Program-made: the position numbers and the translations under genes | Shown: positions 9,725 to 17,132 of the stretch, in pieces | Layout: every line of letters starts with the position of its first letter | How positions within the stretch are numbered: position 1 is the first letter of the stretch | The notes under the pieces: model-generated | Told to the model about the DNA's origin: nothing | The model's database searches: none | What the model saw: the letters and a program-made list of their open reading frames with translations, nothing else | NCBI GenBank assembly: GCA_018432935.1 | Contig: JAHDSF010000023.1 | Coordinates: forward strand, 62,001 to 126,000 | Length of the DNA: 64,000 bases | Direction: 5' to 3' | Origin: Rhodospirillales bacterium | Lineage (GTDB): Bacteria; Pseudomonadota; Alphaproteobacteria; Rhodospirillales; Shumkoniaceae

Positions 9725-10852
9725 ATGGACCGCCGCCGCCCCCGCACCCTCATCATCAACGTGGCTCTGGCCGTCATGGCCGTGCTGGTCGCCGACTTCG
9801 CGCTGGCGCAGCTGGGCCGAGCCTTGATGCCGAACTGGGACATCCGGCACCACCGCATGAAATTCCGTATGGCCGACCCGGTGTTCGACCATGCGCTGGC
9901 GCCGCAGGTGACGCAGATCGACTTCTGGGGCGGTGCCGCCTTCAACCTGATCACCAATTCCCTGGGCGGCCGTGACCGGACGACCCGCGTGGTGGCCCTC
10001 GAGAAGAGCGGGCGCCGCATCTCGCTGATCGGGGACTCCTTCATCGAGGGGGTCGGCTACGACTTCGATCTCACCATGGCCGGTCGGGTCGAGGCGGCGC
10101 TCGCACCCCGCGGCATCGAGGTCCTGAACCTGGCGGTCTCGTCGTATTCGCCGGTGATCTACTACAAGAAGCTGGAATACCTGATCGAGACGAAAGGCTT
10201 CGAGACCGACGAGCTGTTCGTCTTCGTCGATCCCGGCGACATCTACAACGAATCCAACTGGTACCATCTTGGGCCGGACGGCCGCATCGTCTCGGACATC
10301 CTGGGCGGCATCAACGTCGACACCCGTCGCGACCCGGTTCAAAGCTGGCTCGCCACCAACTCGGTGCTCGGCAAGTTGACCTACACCCTGGCGGACCTGT
10401 GGCGTTACCACCGCTCGCTGCGCAAGTCCCGGGACGCCGGCGCCGCCCCGGAGCTGCGCGAGGACACCGCCTCCGACGCCCGCGATTCGAGCTGGACCTG
10501 GGACGCGGCGGCCTACGAGAAATGGGGCCGGCAGGGATTGCAGAATGCGCTCGAGAACATGGACCGCCTGGCGGCCCTCCTGCGCCGCCACGGGGTAAGG
10601 CTGACGGTTGCCGTCTATCCGTGGCCCGGGCAGATCCTGCGCCGCCAGGCCGAGCCGGAGCACGTCACCGTTTTCCGCGCCTGGGCCGAGCGCAACGGCG
10701 CCGATTTCCTCGACCTCTACCCGCTGTTCATGCAGGGTTCGCCAGCCGAGGTGCTGAAGGCGTGGTACATCCCCGGCGACGTCCACTGGAATGCCGACGG
10801 CCATCGCCTCGTCGCAGAGGCGGTCCTCGCCCACCTGCAGAATCGGCCCTGA
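9725..10852 (+). CDS. Membrane-anchored SGNH/GDSL-type hydrolase or acyltransferase
   Basis: 375 residues with one N-terminal transmembrane helix (about residues 9-30), so it is probably anchored facing the periplasm. The SGNH nucleophile motif IGDSFIEGVGYD falls near residue 102, and the catalytic His in DVHWNADGH near residue 353. The D-x-H-W-N form is more typical of AlgX/AlgJ-like polysaccharide O-acetyltransferases and related DHHW proteins than of lipases. It may esterify or de-esterify a glycan or secreted metabolite. It ends 4 nt before the convergent methyltransferase gene. The substrate is unknown. Confidence 0.8.
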   Translation: MDRRRPRTLIINVALAVMAVLVADFALAQLGRALMPNWDIRHHRMKFRMADPVFDHALAPQVTQIDFWGGAAFNLITNSLGGRDRTTRVVALEKSGRRISLIGDSFIEGVGYDFDLTMAGRVEAALAPRGIEVLNLAVSSYSPVIYYKKLEYLIETKGFETDELFVFVDPGDIYNESNWYHLGPDGRIVSDILGGINVDTRRDPVQSWLATNSVLGKLTYTLADLWRYHRSLRKSRDAGAAPELREDTASDARDSSWTWDAAAYEKWGRQGLQNALENMDRLAALLRRHGVRLTVAVYPWPGQILRRQAEPEHVTVFRAWAERNGADFLDLYPLFMQGSPAEVLKAWYIPGDVHWNADGHRLVAEAVLAHLQNRP

Positions 10853-10856
10853 GGGT

Positions 10857-11645
10857 TCACTCCGGACGCGGCGCCGCGAACAGGTCGCGATGGCCGACCA
10901 CCAGGGTGCGCCGCGGCTGCAAGGCCGCCGTGCTCCAGGCGACAAGATCCGGCCCGGACATCGCACCGGTCTCGGCGACAGCATCCGCAATGCCCGCGGT
11001 CAGCGCCCGCCGCAGCTTCAGCCAGGCTCCGCCCAGCCGCCACGGACTCTCCCCCTCGGTCACCGCGTAGCCGGCCATGGAAAGGTAGTCGGCCAGGACC
11101 CCCGTCGCATCCGGCCCGACGGCCGGGCCGAAGCCCTTGTCGCGGCCCTGATGCTCCCGGAACGCGGCGGCGACAGTCCCGTCCAGGGGATGCGCCGGCT
11201 CAAGGGCGATCGCGCCGTCGAAGGTCAGGGTCGCCAGCAGCGGCAGCCGGTCGGCGGTCAGCGCGGCGACGAACCGCTCGATCCACGATTCCGAGACGAG
11301 GTCGAAGAATGCCGAGGCGGTGACGAGGCCGGTTCCCTCCGGCCAGCAGCGCGGCGCCGGGGCAAGATCGTGCCGCAGCGTCGTCACCTTCAGCCCCGGC
11401 CCGCCGAGTTGCCGCGCGGCCTCCAGATTGGCCTCGTCGTCGTCGACCAGCAGCCACGTCTGGCGTGGCGGCAGCAGGGCCGCCAGCGCCCGCACCGAGG
11501 CCCCGCTGCCGGCGCCGAGATCGCAGACCGCAAGGGACTCCCGCCCGGCGAACGCCGCCTTGCAGGCGGCCAGCACCTCGGCGTTCCGCGCCTCGCGGTC
11601 GGCGGCCTCGCGCAGCGCCAGCCAGGCGGTCGAGAAACTGCTCAT
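10857..11645 (-). CDS. Class I SAM-dependent methyltransferase
   Basis: 262 residues with a Rossmann-type methyltransferase fold. Motif I reads VCDLGAGSGASVRAL near residue 42, the acidic LLVDDDEANL loop follows near residue 70, and a motif IV-like TASAFFDLVS lies near residue 113. The ATG at 11645 overlaps the glycosyltransferase stop in an ATGA arrangement, so translation is coupled. It is the last gene of the minus-strand group dehydrogenase-PTPS-glycosyltransferase-methyltransferase. The acceptor cannot be predicted. Context suggests decoration of a sugar- or pterin-like product. Confidence 0.83.
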   Translation of the reverse strand: MSSFSTAWLALREAADREARNAEVLAACKAAFAGRESLAVCDLGAGSGASVRALAALLPPRQTWLLVDDDEANLEAARQLGGPGLKVTTLRHDLAPAPRCWPEGTGLVTASAFFDLVSESWIERFVAALTADRLPLLATLTFDGAIALEPAHPLDGTVAAAFREHQGRDKGFGPAVGPDATGVLADYLSMAGYAVTEGESPWRLGGAWLKLRRALTAGIADAVAETGAMSGPDLVAWSTAALQPRRTLVVGHRDLFAAPRPE

Positions 11646-12730
11646 GATGCCGCCTCCAGGGCCTGCGCCATGGCCCTTGCGGTATCGTGCCAAGTCGGCA
11701 ACGCCCGGCCGCACGCCCATGCCGCATCGGCGAAATGCCGGCGGCTTGCCGGGTCGCCGAGCAATCCCCGCAACGCCGCCGCAAGGGCCTGCGCATCGTC
11801 CGGCGGGACCAGGATGCCCGCCGCCTCCGGAACAGTTCCGGGCACCGCGCCGACCGCACAGCCGATCACCGGCAGACCGTGCGCCATCGCCTCGGCGAAC
11901 GCCATGCCGTAGCCCTCGTGGCGCGACGGCAGGACGAACATGTCGGCCTCCGCGTAGGCCCGCTCGAGCGTCTCGGCAGAGACCTCCCCCTCGAGGACGA
12001 TCCGCTCCTCCAACCCCGCGGCGCGAACCTCCTCCCGCAGCCGCGCCGCCGTCGCCGGCTCCCGCTCCAGACTGCCGATCAGACGCGCCCGCCACGGCAG
12101 GTCGGACAATGCCCCCAGCGCGCGCACCAGCACATCGTGCCCCTTGCGAACGGTCACGGTGGCAACACAGAGCAGCACAGGAACCTCTCCGCTGCCGCGG
12201 GCGCGCACCACCCGCCGCGTCCCCGGCATCGCGACATGGAGGCGATGCCGCGGCACGCCGAAATCGGTTGCCAGCGCGGCCGCCGTATGGGGGCTGGTGG
12301 CGACGACCATGGCCGCCGCGGCCAGCGCCTCCCGTTCCGACGCACGCAGCCGCGCCGCCTCGGCGGGCGAGAGCCCGCTCTCCTGCGCCAGCGGATGGTG
12401 GACCAGCGCCACCCAGCGACGGTCGAGGCGATCGAGCAGCGTCCGCGGCAGAACGCCGTAGGCGAGGCCATCGACCAGCACGGGGGCGCCGGGCGGCGTC
12501 TCGCCGAGCGCCCGATCCGCTGCGTCGAGGTCAGCCGCCGACGGTCGCGGAAAGCCAGCCGGCAGTTCGACCGGTGACAGCCTCCATCCCGCTTCCGGCA
12601 TCGCCGCGATCAGGGCGCGCGCATAGGCGTAGCCGCCGGTGGCGGCGCACAGGTTGCCGGGGACTGCGAACCACGCCTCAGGCACGGCCGGGCGCGCCCT
12701 CGTAAGAAGCGCGGGCGACGTGGGATTCAT
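11642..12730 (-). CDS. Family 4 glycosyltransferase
   Basis: 362 residues with the GT-B fold. The retaining GT4 signature RHEGYGMAFAEAMAHG (E-x7-E) lies near residue 265, with donor-binding VATVTVRKGHDVLVRAL near residue 195 and a C-terminal helix region typical of the family. It should transfer a sugar from a nucleotide donor. The ATG at 12730 gives a 53-nt overlap with the preceding PTPS-like gene. A GTG at 12685 would cut this to 8 nt but lacks a clear ribosome-binding site, so the start is uncertain. It is coupled to the methyltransferase by an ATGA overlap. Confidence 0.83.
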   Translation of the reverse strand: MNPTSPALLTRARPAVPEAWFAVPGNLCAATGGYAYARALIAAMPEAGWRLSPVELPAGFPRPSAADLDAADRALGETPPGAPVLVDGLAYGVLPRTLLDRLDRRWVALVHHPLAQESGLSPAEAARLRASEREALAAAAMVVATSPHTAAALATDFGVPRHRLHVAMPGTRRVVRARGSGEVPVLLCVATVTVRKGHDVLVRALGALSDLPWRARLIGSLEREPATAARLREEVRAAGLEERIVLEGEVSAETLERAYAEADMFVLPSRHEGYGMAFAEAMAHGLPVIGCAVGAVPGTVPEAAGILVPPDDAQALAAALRGLLGDPASRRHFADAAWACGRALPTWHDTARAMAQALEAAS

Positions 12731-13085
12731 GAAGGGTGACTCGAACGCGCTCAATGCCCGCCGCACCGGGCCCGAGGTCGCCGCCGGCGAGCGCCTTGGC
12801 GATGCGATCAAACACCCAGCGGGCGACCCGTTCGGTGGTCGAGCGCTTTCCCGCGAAGTCCGGGTGCTGGTCGAGGTTGCAGAAATTGAGGTCTGCGAGC
12901 GAGCGTTTGATCACATCGGTCGCAAGGCCGATGTCGACGACGATGTCGTTATCGTCGAGCTCGCTGCGGAAGAAGGCGACATCGACCACGTAGGTGGCGC
13001 CGTGCAGGTTCTGGGCCGGCCCGAACACCTCGCCCGGGATACTGTGGGCGATCATCACGTGATCGCGGATCTCGACGGAGTACAT
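12678..13085 (-). CDS. 6-pyruvoyl-tetrahydropterin synthase/QueD-fold protein lacking catalytic residues
   Basis: 135 residues, the length and pattern of the PTPS/QueD (T-fold) family. It keeps the first zinc His (MIAHS, residue 14) and the C-terminal Glu (TLHESH). The HGH zinc motif reads LHGATY, losing one ligand. The catalytic Cys is missing (PAQNLHG in place of KCGRLHG), and the Asp-His pair of QueD is replaced by LNFCNLD. It is therefore either a diverged enzyme with different chemistry or a substrate-binding T-fold protein. The same HGATYVVD variant is, from memory, shared by homologues in actinobacterial gene clusters. It sits 15 nt downstream of the dehydrogenase gene. Confidence 0.78.
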   Translation of the reverse strand: MYSVEIRDHVMIAHSIPGEVFGPAQNLHGATYVVDVAFFRSELDDNDIVVDIGLATDVIKRSLADLNFCNLDQHPDFAGKRSTTERVARWVFDRIAKALAGGDLGPGAAGIERVRVTLHESHVARASYEGAPGRA

Positions 13086-13100
13086 GGAGCTTCCTCCAGC

Positions 13101-14066
13101 TCAATACGTCAGCAGTGGCATCAGCCCGGCGGGTGCCGCCAGCGCGGCAGGCAGCCGGGCCGGCGCCTCGTCAAAGGGAATCTCGTCGCCCAGCAGGGCG
13201 TCGAAGGCGGCATCGGCGAGCAGGGCCAGCGCGGTCTGCAGGCGACGCCCGGTGGTCCAGCGGGCGCGACGACCGGCAGGGACGGCGCCCACCTGGGACG
13301 ACACGATGCGCAGGCGGCGGGCGTGGAAGGCGCCGCCTAGCGGCAGGCTGACCTCGGCAGTGCCGAACCAGCTGGCCTCGACCACGGAGGCCTCGGGGCC
13401 GGCGCGGTCGAGCGCCAGCCGCAGGCCCGCCTCCGAGGCGCTGGCGTGGATCACCACATCCTGCTCGGCGGGCGCGTCGGCGGGCAGCGCGAACGCGGCG
13501 CCCAGGCGCTCCGCCACCGCGGCCCGGCCGGGATCGACGTCCGCCACCGTAACCGCGGTGCCGGGGATGCGCGCCGCCAGCGCCGCCGCCAGCAGGCCGA
13601 CCACGCCGCCACCGATCACCAGCACCCGGTCGCCGGGAGCAACCCCGGCGTCCCACATCACGTTGAGCGCCGTTTCGGCGTTGGCGGCCAGCACGGCGCG
13701 TCGCGCCGGCACTTCGGCCGGGACGGCATGGGCCGCCTCGGCGGCCACGTTGGCAAGATCCTGGTGGGGATGGAGCACGAACACGGTCTGGCCGAGACGC
13801 TCGCGCGGCCCGGCCTCGACCGTACCGACCAGAGCATAACCGTACTGGACCGGGAAGGTGAAGTCCCCCGCCTGGTGCGGACAGCGCATCCGCTCGCGCT
13901 CGGTTTCGGGGACCAGACCCTGCGAGACCAGCCGCTCGGTGCCCCGGCTCACGCCCGAGAAGCGGGCTCGCACCAGGAGCCGTCCTCCGTCGGCAGGGGC
14001 CACCTCGGCCGGACGCAGATCGACCGCCCCTTTCGCGACGTACCAGAGTGCCCGAGCCGCCACCAT
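13101..14066 (-). CDS. BchC-like medium-chain dehydrogenase (zinc-type ADH superfamily)
   Basis: 321 residues of the MDR superfamily. The nucleotide-binding Rossmann motif VLVIGGGVVGLLAAA is near residue 148, and SGVSRGTERLVSQG near residue 37 is the pattern seen in BchC-type and other 'GTERL' dehydrogenases. The usual GHE zinc motif is replaced by QYGYALVG and no structural zinc cysteines are visible, so zinc dependence is doubtful. It is first in a minus-strand operon with the PTPS-like, glycosyltransferase and methyltransferase genes. It probably oxidises or reduces an alcohol/ketone intermediate of the same pathway. Confidence 0.82.
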   Translation of the reverse strand: MVAARALWYVAKGAVDLRPAEVAPADGGRLLVRARFSGVSRGTERLVSQGLVPETERERMRCPHQAGDFTFPVQYGYALVGTVEAGPRERLGQTVFVLHPHQDLANVAAEAAHAVPAEVPARRAVLAANAETALNVMWDAGVAPGDRVLVIGGGVVGLLAAALAARIPGTAVTVADVDPGRAAVAERLGAAFALPADAPAEQDVVIHASASEAGLRLALDRAGPEASVVEASWFGTAEVSLPLGGAFHARRLRIVSSQVGAVPAGRRARWTTGRRLQTALALLADAAFDALLGDEIPFDEAPARLPAALAAPAGLMPLLTY

Positions 14067-14125
14067 GCGCCCCTCGCCCGCGAGTTCCTTCGGCTACATA
14101 GTGGGCCTCGACCTCGGGGATACGA

Positions 14126-14153
14126 GCGCTTTACCCCGAAAGGGGGTCAGCGC
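14126..14153 (-). terminator. Candidate hairpin at the end of dinB
   Basis: A two-part stem pairs gcgct (14126-14130) with agcgc (14149-14153) and acccc (14133-14137) with ggggt (14143-14147), around a small gaaag loop. It overlaps the dinB stop codon and lies before the dehydrogenase gene on the same strand. There is no T-run after it, so it may be a processing or pausing structure rather than a full terminator. Confidence 0.35.
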
Positions 14154-15421
14154 CCCTTCGTGATGGCGTCGTCGCCGAACTTGGCGCGAATGGCGTCGAT
14201 TGCACGTTCGGCGGCCGAGCGGCGGGCGGCCTGGGGATCGGCAAGGTCGACGGGATCGGCCAGCTCGGGCGAGCAGAGGTCGGTGACGCCGATGCCGATC
14301 AGGCGGAAGCGTTCGCCGGTCGCCTCCTTCTCCAGCAGCCGGACGCCCGCCTGCCAGATCGTCTCGGCCAGCTGAGTGGGCGCCGCCAGCCGGGCACGAC
14401 GGGTGCGGAGGGCGAACCGGCTGGTCTTCAGCTTCAGCACCACCGTCGGTCCGGCGACCCGTTCTCTCTTGAGCCGCCGCGAGACCTTCTCGCACAGCGG
14501 CCACAGCTGGTGCTTGAGGTCGACGAACGTCTTGAGATCGACGTCGAAGGTGGTCTCGGCGGAGACGCTCTTGGGGTCGTGTTCGGGCACCACGCGCCTT
14601 GGGTCCTCACCGCGGCAGCGTTGGGCGAGGTCCTCGCCAAGCGCCCCGAAACGGCGGATCAGCTCGGTCGCCGAGACGCGGGCGAGGTCGCCGACCGTGC
14701 GGAAGCCGGCCGCCCACAACCGCTCGGCGGTGCGGGCACCGACGCCGGGCAGCACCGTCACCGGCCGCCCGGCCAGGAAACGTTCGGTTTCCTCGCGGCC
14801 GATCACCGCAAAGCCCCGCGGCTTGTCGAGGTCAGAGGCGATCTTGGCCAGGAACATGGCGTGCGAAAGGCCGATCGAGAACGATACGCCGACCTCGCGC
14901 TCGACCCGCAGCGCCGCCTCGGCCAGGACCACCGCGGGCGGGCGCCCGTGGATGGCCTCGGTGCCCGCAAGATCGAGGTACGCCTCGTCCAGCGACAGCG
15001 GTTCGACCAGGGGGGTCAGCGACAGGAAGATCTCGCGAATGGCGTCGCTGACGCGAGCGTACTTGGCGATGTCGGGGTGCAGCACGACCGCCTGCGGGCA
15101 CAGCTTCAATGCCTTGGCCATCGGCATCGCCGAGTGGCAGCCGAACCTGCGGGCCTCGTACGAGGCGGTGGCGACGACGCCGCGGCCGCCCTTGCCGTCC
15201 GGCCCGGCGTAGCCGATCAGCAGCGGCTTGCCGGCCAGCTCGGGACGGTCGCGCACCTCGATCGCGGCATAGAACGCGTCGCAGTCGACATGGGCGATCG
15301 ACAGCGTGAACAGCTCGGGGTGGGCCAAAGTCCGGGTCGAGCCGCAGGCACGACAGCGCCCCTGCCCGTCGCGCACCCGGTCTTCCACGTCGTCATGCGC
15401 CAGGCAATCCCGGCAGAGCAT
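14147..15421 (-). CDS. dinB: DNA polymerase IV with N-terminal zinc-finger-like extension
   Basis: 424-residue Y-family translesion polymerase. Catalytic motifs are intact: HVDCDAFYAAIE near residue 44 (first metal Asp) and SLDEAYLDLAG near residue 143 (Asp-Glu pair). The helix-hairpin-helix GVGARTAERLWAAGF lies near residue 228, followed by a little-finger domain. The first 30 residues hold C-x2-C (CRDC) and C-x2-C (CRAC), spaced about 19 residues apart, likely a zinc ribbon not found in E. coli DinB. The ATG at 15421 gives this extension. It is probably SOS- or damage-induced, but I could not identify a convincing LexA box in the 245 nt upstream. Confidence 0.93.
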   Translation of the reverse strand: MLCRDCLAHDDVEDRVRDGQGRCRACGSTRTLAHPELFTLSIAHVDCDAFYAAIEVRDRPELAGKPLLIGYAGPDGKGGRGVVATASYEARRFGCHSAMPMAKALKLCPQAVVLHPDIAKYARVSDAIREIFLSLTPLVEPLSLDEAYLDLAGTEAIHGRPPAVVLAEAALRVEREVGVSFSIGLSHAMFLAKIASDLDKPRGFAVIGREETERFLAGRPVTVLPGVGARTAERLWAAGFRTVGDLARVSATELIRRFGALGEDLAQRCRGEDPRRVVPEHDPKSVSAETTFDVDLKTFVDLKHQLWPLCEKVSRRLKRERVAGPTVVLKLKTSRFALRTRRARLAAPTQLAETIWQAGVRLLEKEATGERFRLIGIGVTDLCSPELADPVDLADPQAARRSAAERAIDAIRAKFGDDAITKGR

Positions 15422-15666
15422 GGTCCCCTCGTTCCCCGCCGGGCAGATGGCGCGGCGCTTTCTTCAGTCTTAGGGGCCAGAGGCTTGCAGATCAACCGGC
15501 GGAACGGGCAGAGTACGGAAATGCGTGCCCTTCCATCCCTCGTTGCCGCCTTGGCCCGTCGGCCGACTGCCGCTCGCGTTGCGACCCCGGCCCTGCCGCG
15601 GGTGAAACCGGCGGCGTGCCTTTTGCGACGCGCCGATGGCACTCCCGACGGCGAGAGGCGCGCACC

Positions 15667-16218
15667 GTGACGGACCCGCCCTTCCTGTTTGTCCGCCACG
15701 GCGAAACCGAAAGCAACCGGGACGGCTTGCTGGCCGGGTCGACCGACGTCCAGCTGACCGAAACCGGCTTGTGCGAGGCGGCGACGGCAGCGGAAGCCCT
15801 GTCCCAGCGCGACATCCGCTGCATCTGCTCCAGCCCCCTGCGACGCGCCCGCGATACCGCGGCGATCATCGCCGCGAGGCTCCACCTCCCGGTCAGCCCG
15901 GTGCCGGAGCTGGCGGAACGGAACTGGGGCGAACTGGAGGGAAGCCGGCTGCCGATTGATCTTGCGCAGCCGTCGGTTCCGGGTGGCGAAACCCTCGCCG
16001 CATTCAACGCCCGCGTCGCACGCGGCGTCGCCACGGCGAGATCGATTGCGGCCGGACGGCCTCTGCTGATCGTGGCCCATGCCGGCGTGTTCCGCGCGCT
16101 CTGCGATCTCTACCGGATCCCCGTGAGCTCAGCGTGGATCGAGAACGCGCGGCCGGTGCTTTTTCCCGGCAGCCCGCAGCGCGGCCGGACCTTCGATCCC
16201 GCGAATTGCGGCCGTTGA
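15667..16218 (+). CDS. Histidine phosphatase family protein (phosphoglycerate mutase-like)
   Basis: 183 residues. The RHG catalytic motif VRHGETESNRDG is at about residue 9, the second-site SSPLRRARDTA near residue 60, the acid ERNWGELEG near residue 88, and the distal His in VAHAGVFRAL near residue 139. These are the full active-site residues of the branch-1 histidine phosphatases, which remove phosphate from sugars, nucleotides or cobalamin precursors. I chose GTG at 15667, with GAGAGG about 9 nt upstream. A GTG at 15616 would add 17 basic residues. The specific substrate is not predictable. It precedes bolA by 55 nt on the same strand. Confidence 0.85.
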   Translation: MTDPPFLFVRHGETESNRDGLLAGSTDVQLTETGLCEAATAAEALSQRDIRCICSSPLRRARDTAAIIAARLHLPVSPVPELAERNWGELEGSRLPIDLAQPSVPGGETLAAFNARVARGVATARSIAAGRPLLIVAHAGVFRALCDLYRIPVSSAWIENARPVLFPGSPQRGRTFDPANCGR

Positions 16219-16273
16219 AGCGCGGGTCCCTGCGCTCCATATCCAGGCATCGAGTCGTCAAAGGGGGTCTGCC

Positions 16274-16519
16274 ATGGCCATGCGGGCGGATGAGATAGCG
16301 CGGCTGATCCGGGCCGCAATTCCGGATGCCAACGTGACCGTCGAGGATCTCAGCGGAACCGAGGACGGCGACCATTGGGCTGCCCACGTGGTTTCGCCGG
16401 CATTCGCGGGCAAGTCGCGGGTGCAGCAGCATCAGATGGTCTACCGGGCGCTGCAGGGCCGCATGGGCAACGAGCTCCACGCGCTGGCGATCCAGACCAG
16501 CGTGCCCGGAGCCCCCTGA
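16274..16519 (+). CDS. bolA: BolA-family protein
   Basis: 81 residues. Family features include the start helix ADEIARLIRAAIPDANV, the beta-strand with DGDHWAAHVVSPAF, and the QQHQMVYRALQGRMG helix, whose KS/RVQQH region carries the conserved His used to coordinate a [2Fe-2S] cluster jointly with a CGFS glutaredoxin. The ATG at 16274 follows AGGGGG by 6-7 nt. It lies 40 nt upstream of the CGFS glutaredoxin gene, the classic BolA-Grx partnership in iron sensing and Fe-S transfer. It links functionally to the SUF and ISC operons at the window ends. Confidence 0.93.
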   Translation: MAMRADEIARLIRAAIPDANVTVEDLSGTEDGDHWAAHVVSPAFAGKSRVQQHQMVYRALQGRMGNELHALAIQTSVPGAP

Positions 16520-16559
16520 GAGCGACCGACCGACATTCGAGCAGGTGTAAGGAGCCGCG

Positions 16560-16895
16560 ATGAGCGACAATCCCGTGTTTGCGAGCATTCAGAAGGAAAT
16601 CGAGGACAATTCGGTCGTCCTGTTCATGAAGGGGACGCCTCAGTTCCCGCAATGCGGCTTCTCCAGCATGGTGGCACAGATCCTTTCCCACATGGGCGTG
16701 CCCTTCAAGGGCGTGAACGTGCTGGCCAACGATACGCTGCGGCAGGGCATAAAGGAGTTCTCCAACTGGCCCACGATTCCGCAGCTTTACGTCAAGGGCG
16801 AGTTCGTCGGCGGCTGCGACATCGTGCGGGAGATGTACGAGGCCGGCGAGCTGGAGAAGCTGCTCGACGACAAGGGCGTGGCCCGCGCCGCCTGA
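16560..16895 (+). CDS. grxD: Monothiol CGFS glutaredoxin (Grx4/Grx5 type)
   Basis: 111 residues. The monothiol active site CGFS is at residues 32-35, preceded by KGTPQFPQ. The [20 protein letters not shown] motif near residue 70 supplies the cis-Pro and glutathione contacts. Such proteins bind a glutathione-ligated [2Fe-2S] cluster as a homodimer, or as a heterodimer with BolA, and pass it to apoproteins. The gene follows bolA and is followed by a strong terminator at 16975, which closes the transcription unit. Confidence 0.96.
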   Translation: MSDNPVFASIQKEIEDNSVVLFMKGTPQFPQCGFSSMVAQILSHMGVPFKGVNVLANDTLRQGIKEFSNWPTIPQLYVKGEFVGGCDIVREMYEAGELEKLLDDKGVARAA

Positions 16896-16974
16896 TTCAG
16901 GTGAGCAATCGATCGGCTGGGCGCTTTCCTCATCTTCAGCCCGCCGATTGAGGACGCCTTGCTACCGTCACAGC

Positions 16975-17010
16975 CCCGCCGGGAGAGCGATCTCCCGGCG
17001 GGTTTCGTTT
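16975..17010 (+). terminator. Rho-independent terminator after grxD
   Basis: A perfect 12-bp GC-rich stem pairs 16975-16986 with 16991-17002 around a gcga loop, followed directly by tttcgttt. It is the strongest terminator-like hairpin in the window. It separates bolA-grxD from the TRAP transporter promoter at 17039. Confidence 0.85.
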
Positions 17011-17038
17011 GAACCCTCCGCCCTCGCTTCCGGAGACG

Positions 17039-17072
17039 TTGACGACAACATCAATATACCGTAATGTATACA
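17039..17072 (+). promoter_or_regulatory. dctPQM promoter with probable GntR operator
   Basis: TTGACG (17039-17044) and TAATGT (17062-17067) are 17 nt apart, a good promoter. An inverted repeat tatac-N6-gtata (17055-17059/17066-17070) and the palindrome tgtataca (17065-17072) overlap the -10 element. Operators of FCD-type GntR repressors are typically short palindromes of this kind. The regulator at 20021 is the natural partner. Repressor binding would block the promoter until ligand is present. Confidence 0.6.
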
Positions 17073-17132
17073 CTGCGGAATAACAAGAACACCGCGTCAT
17101 TGGCCCGAAGACCCTCATGCGGAGGAACATCC

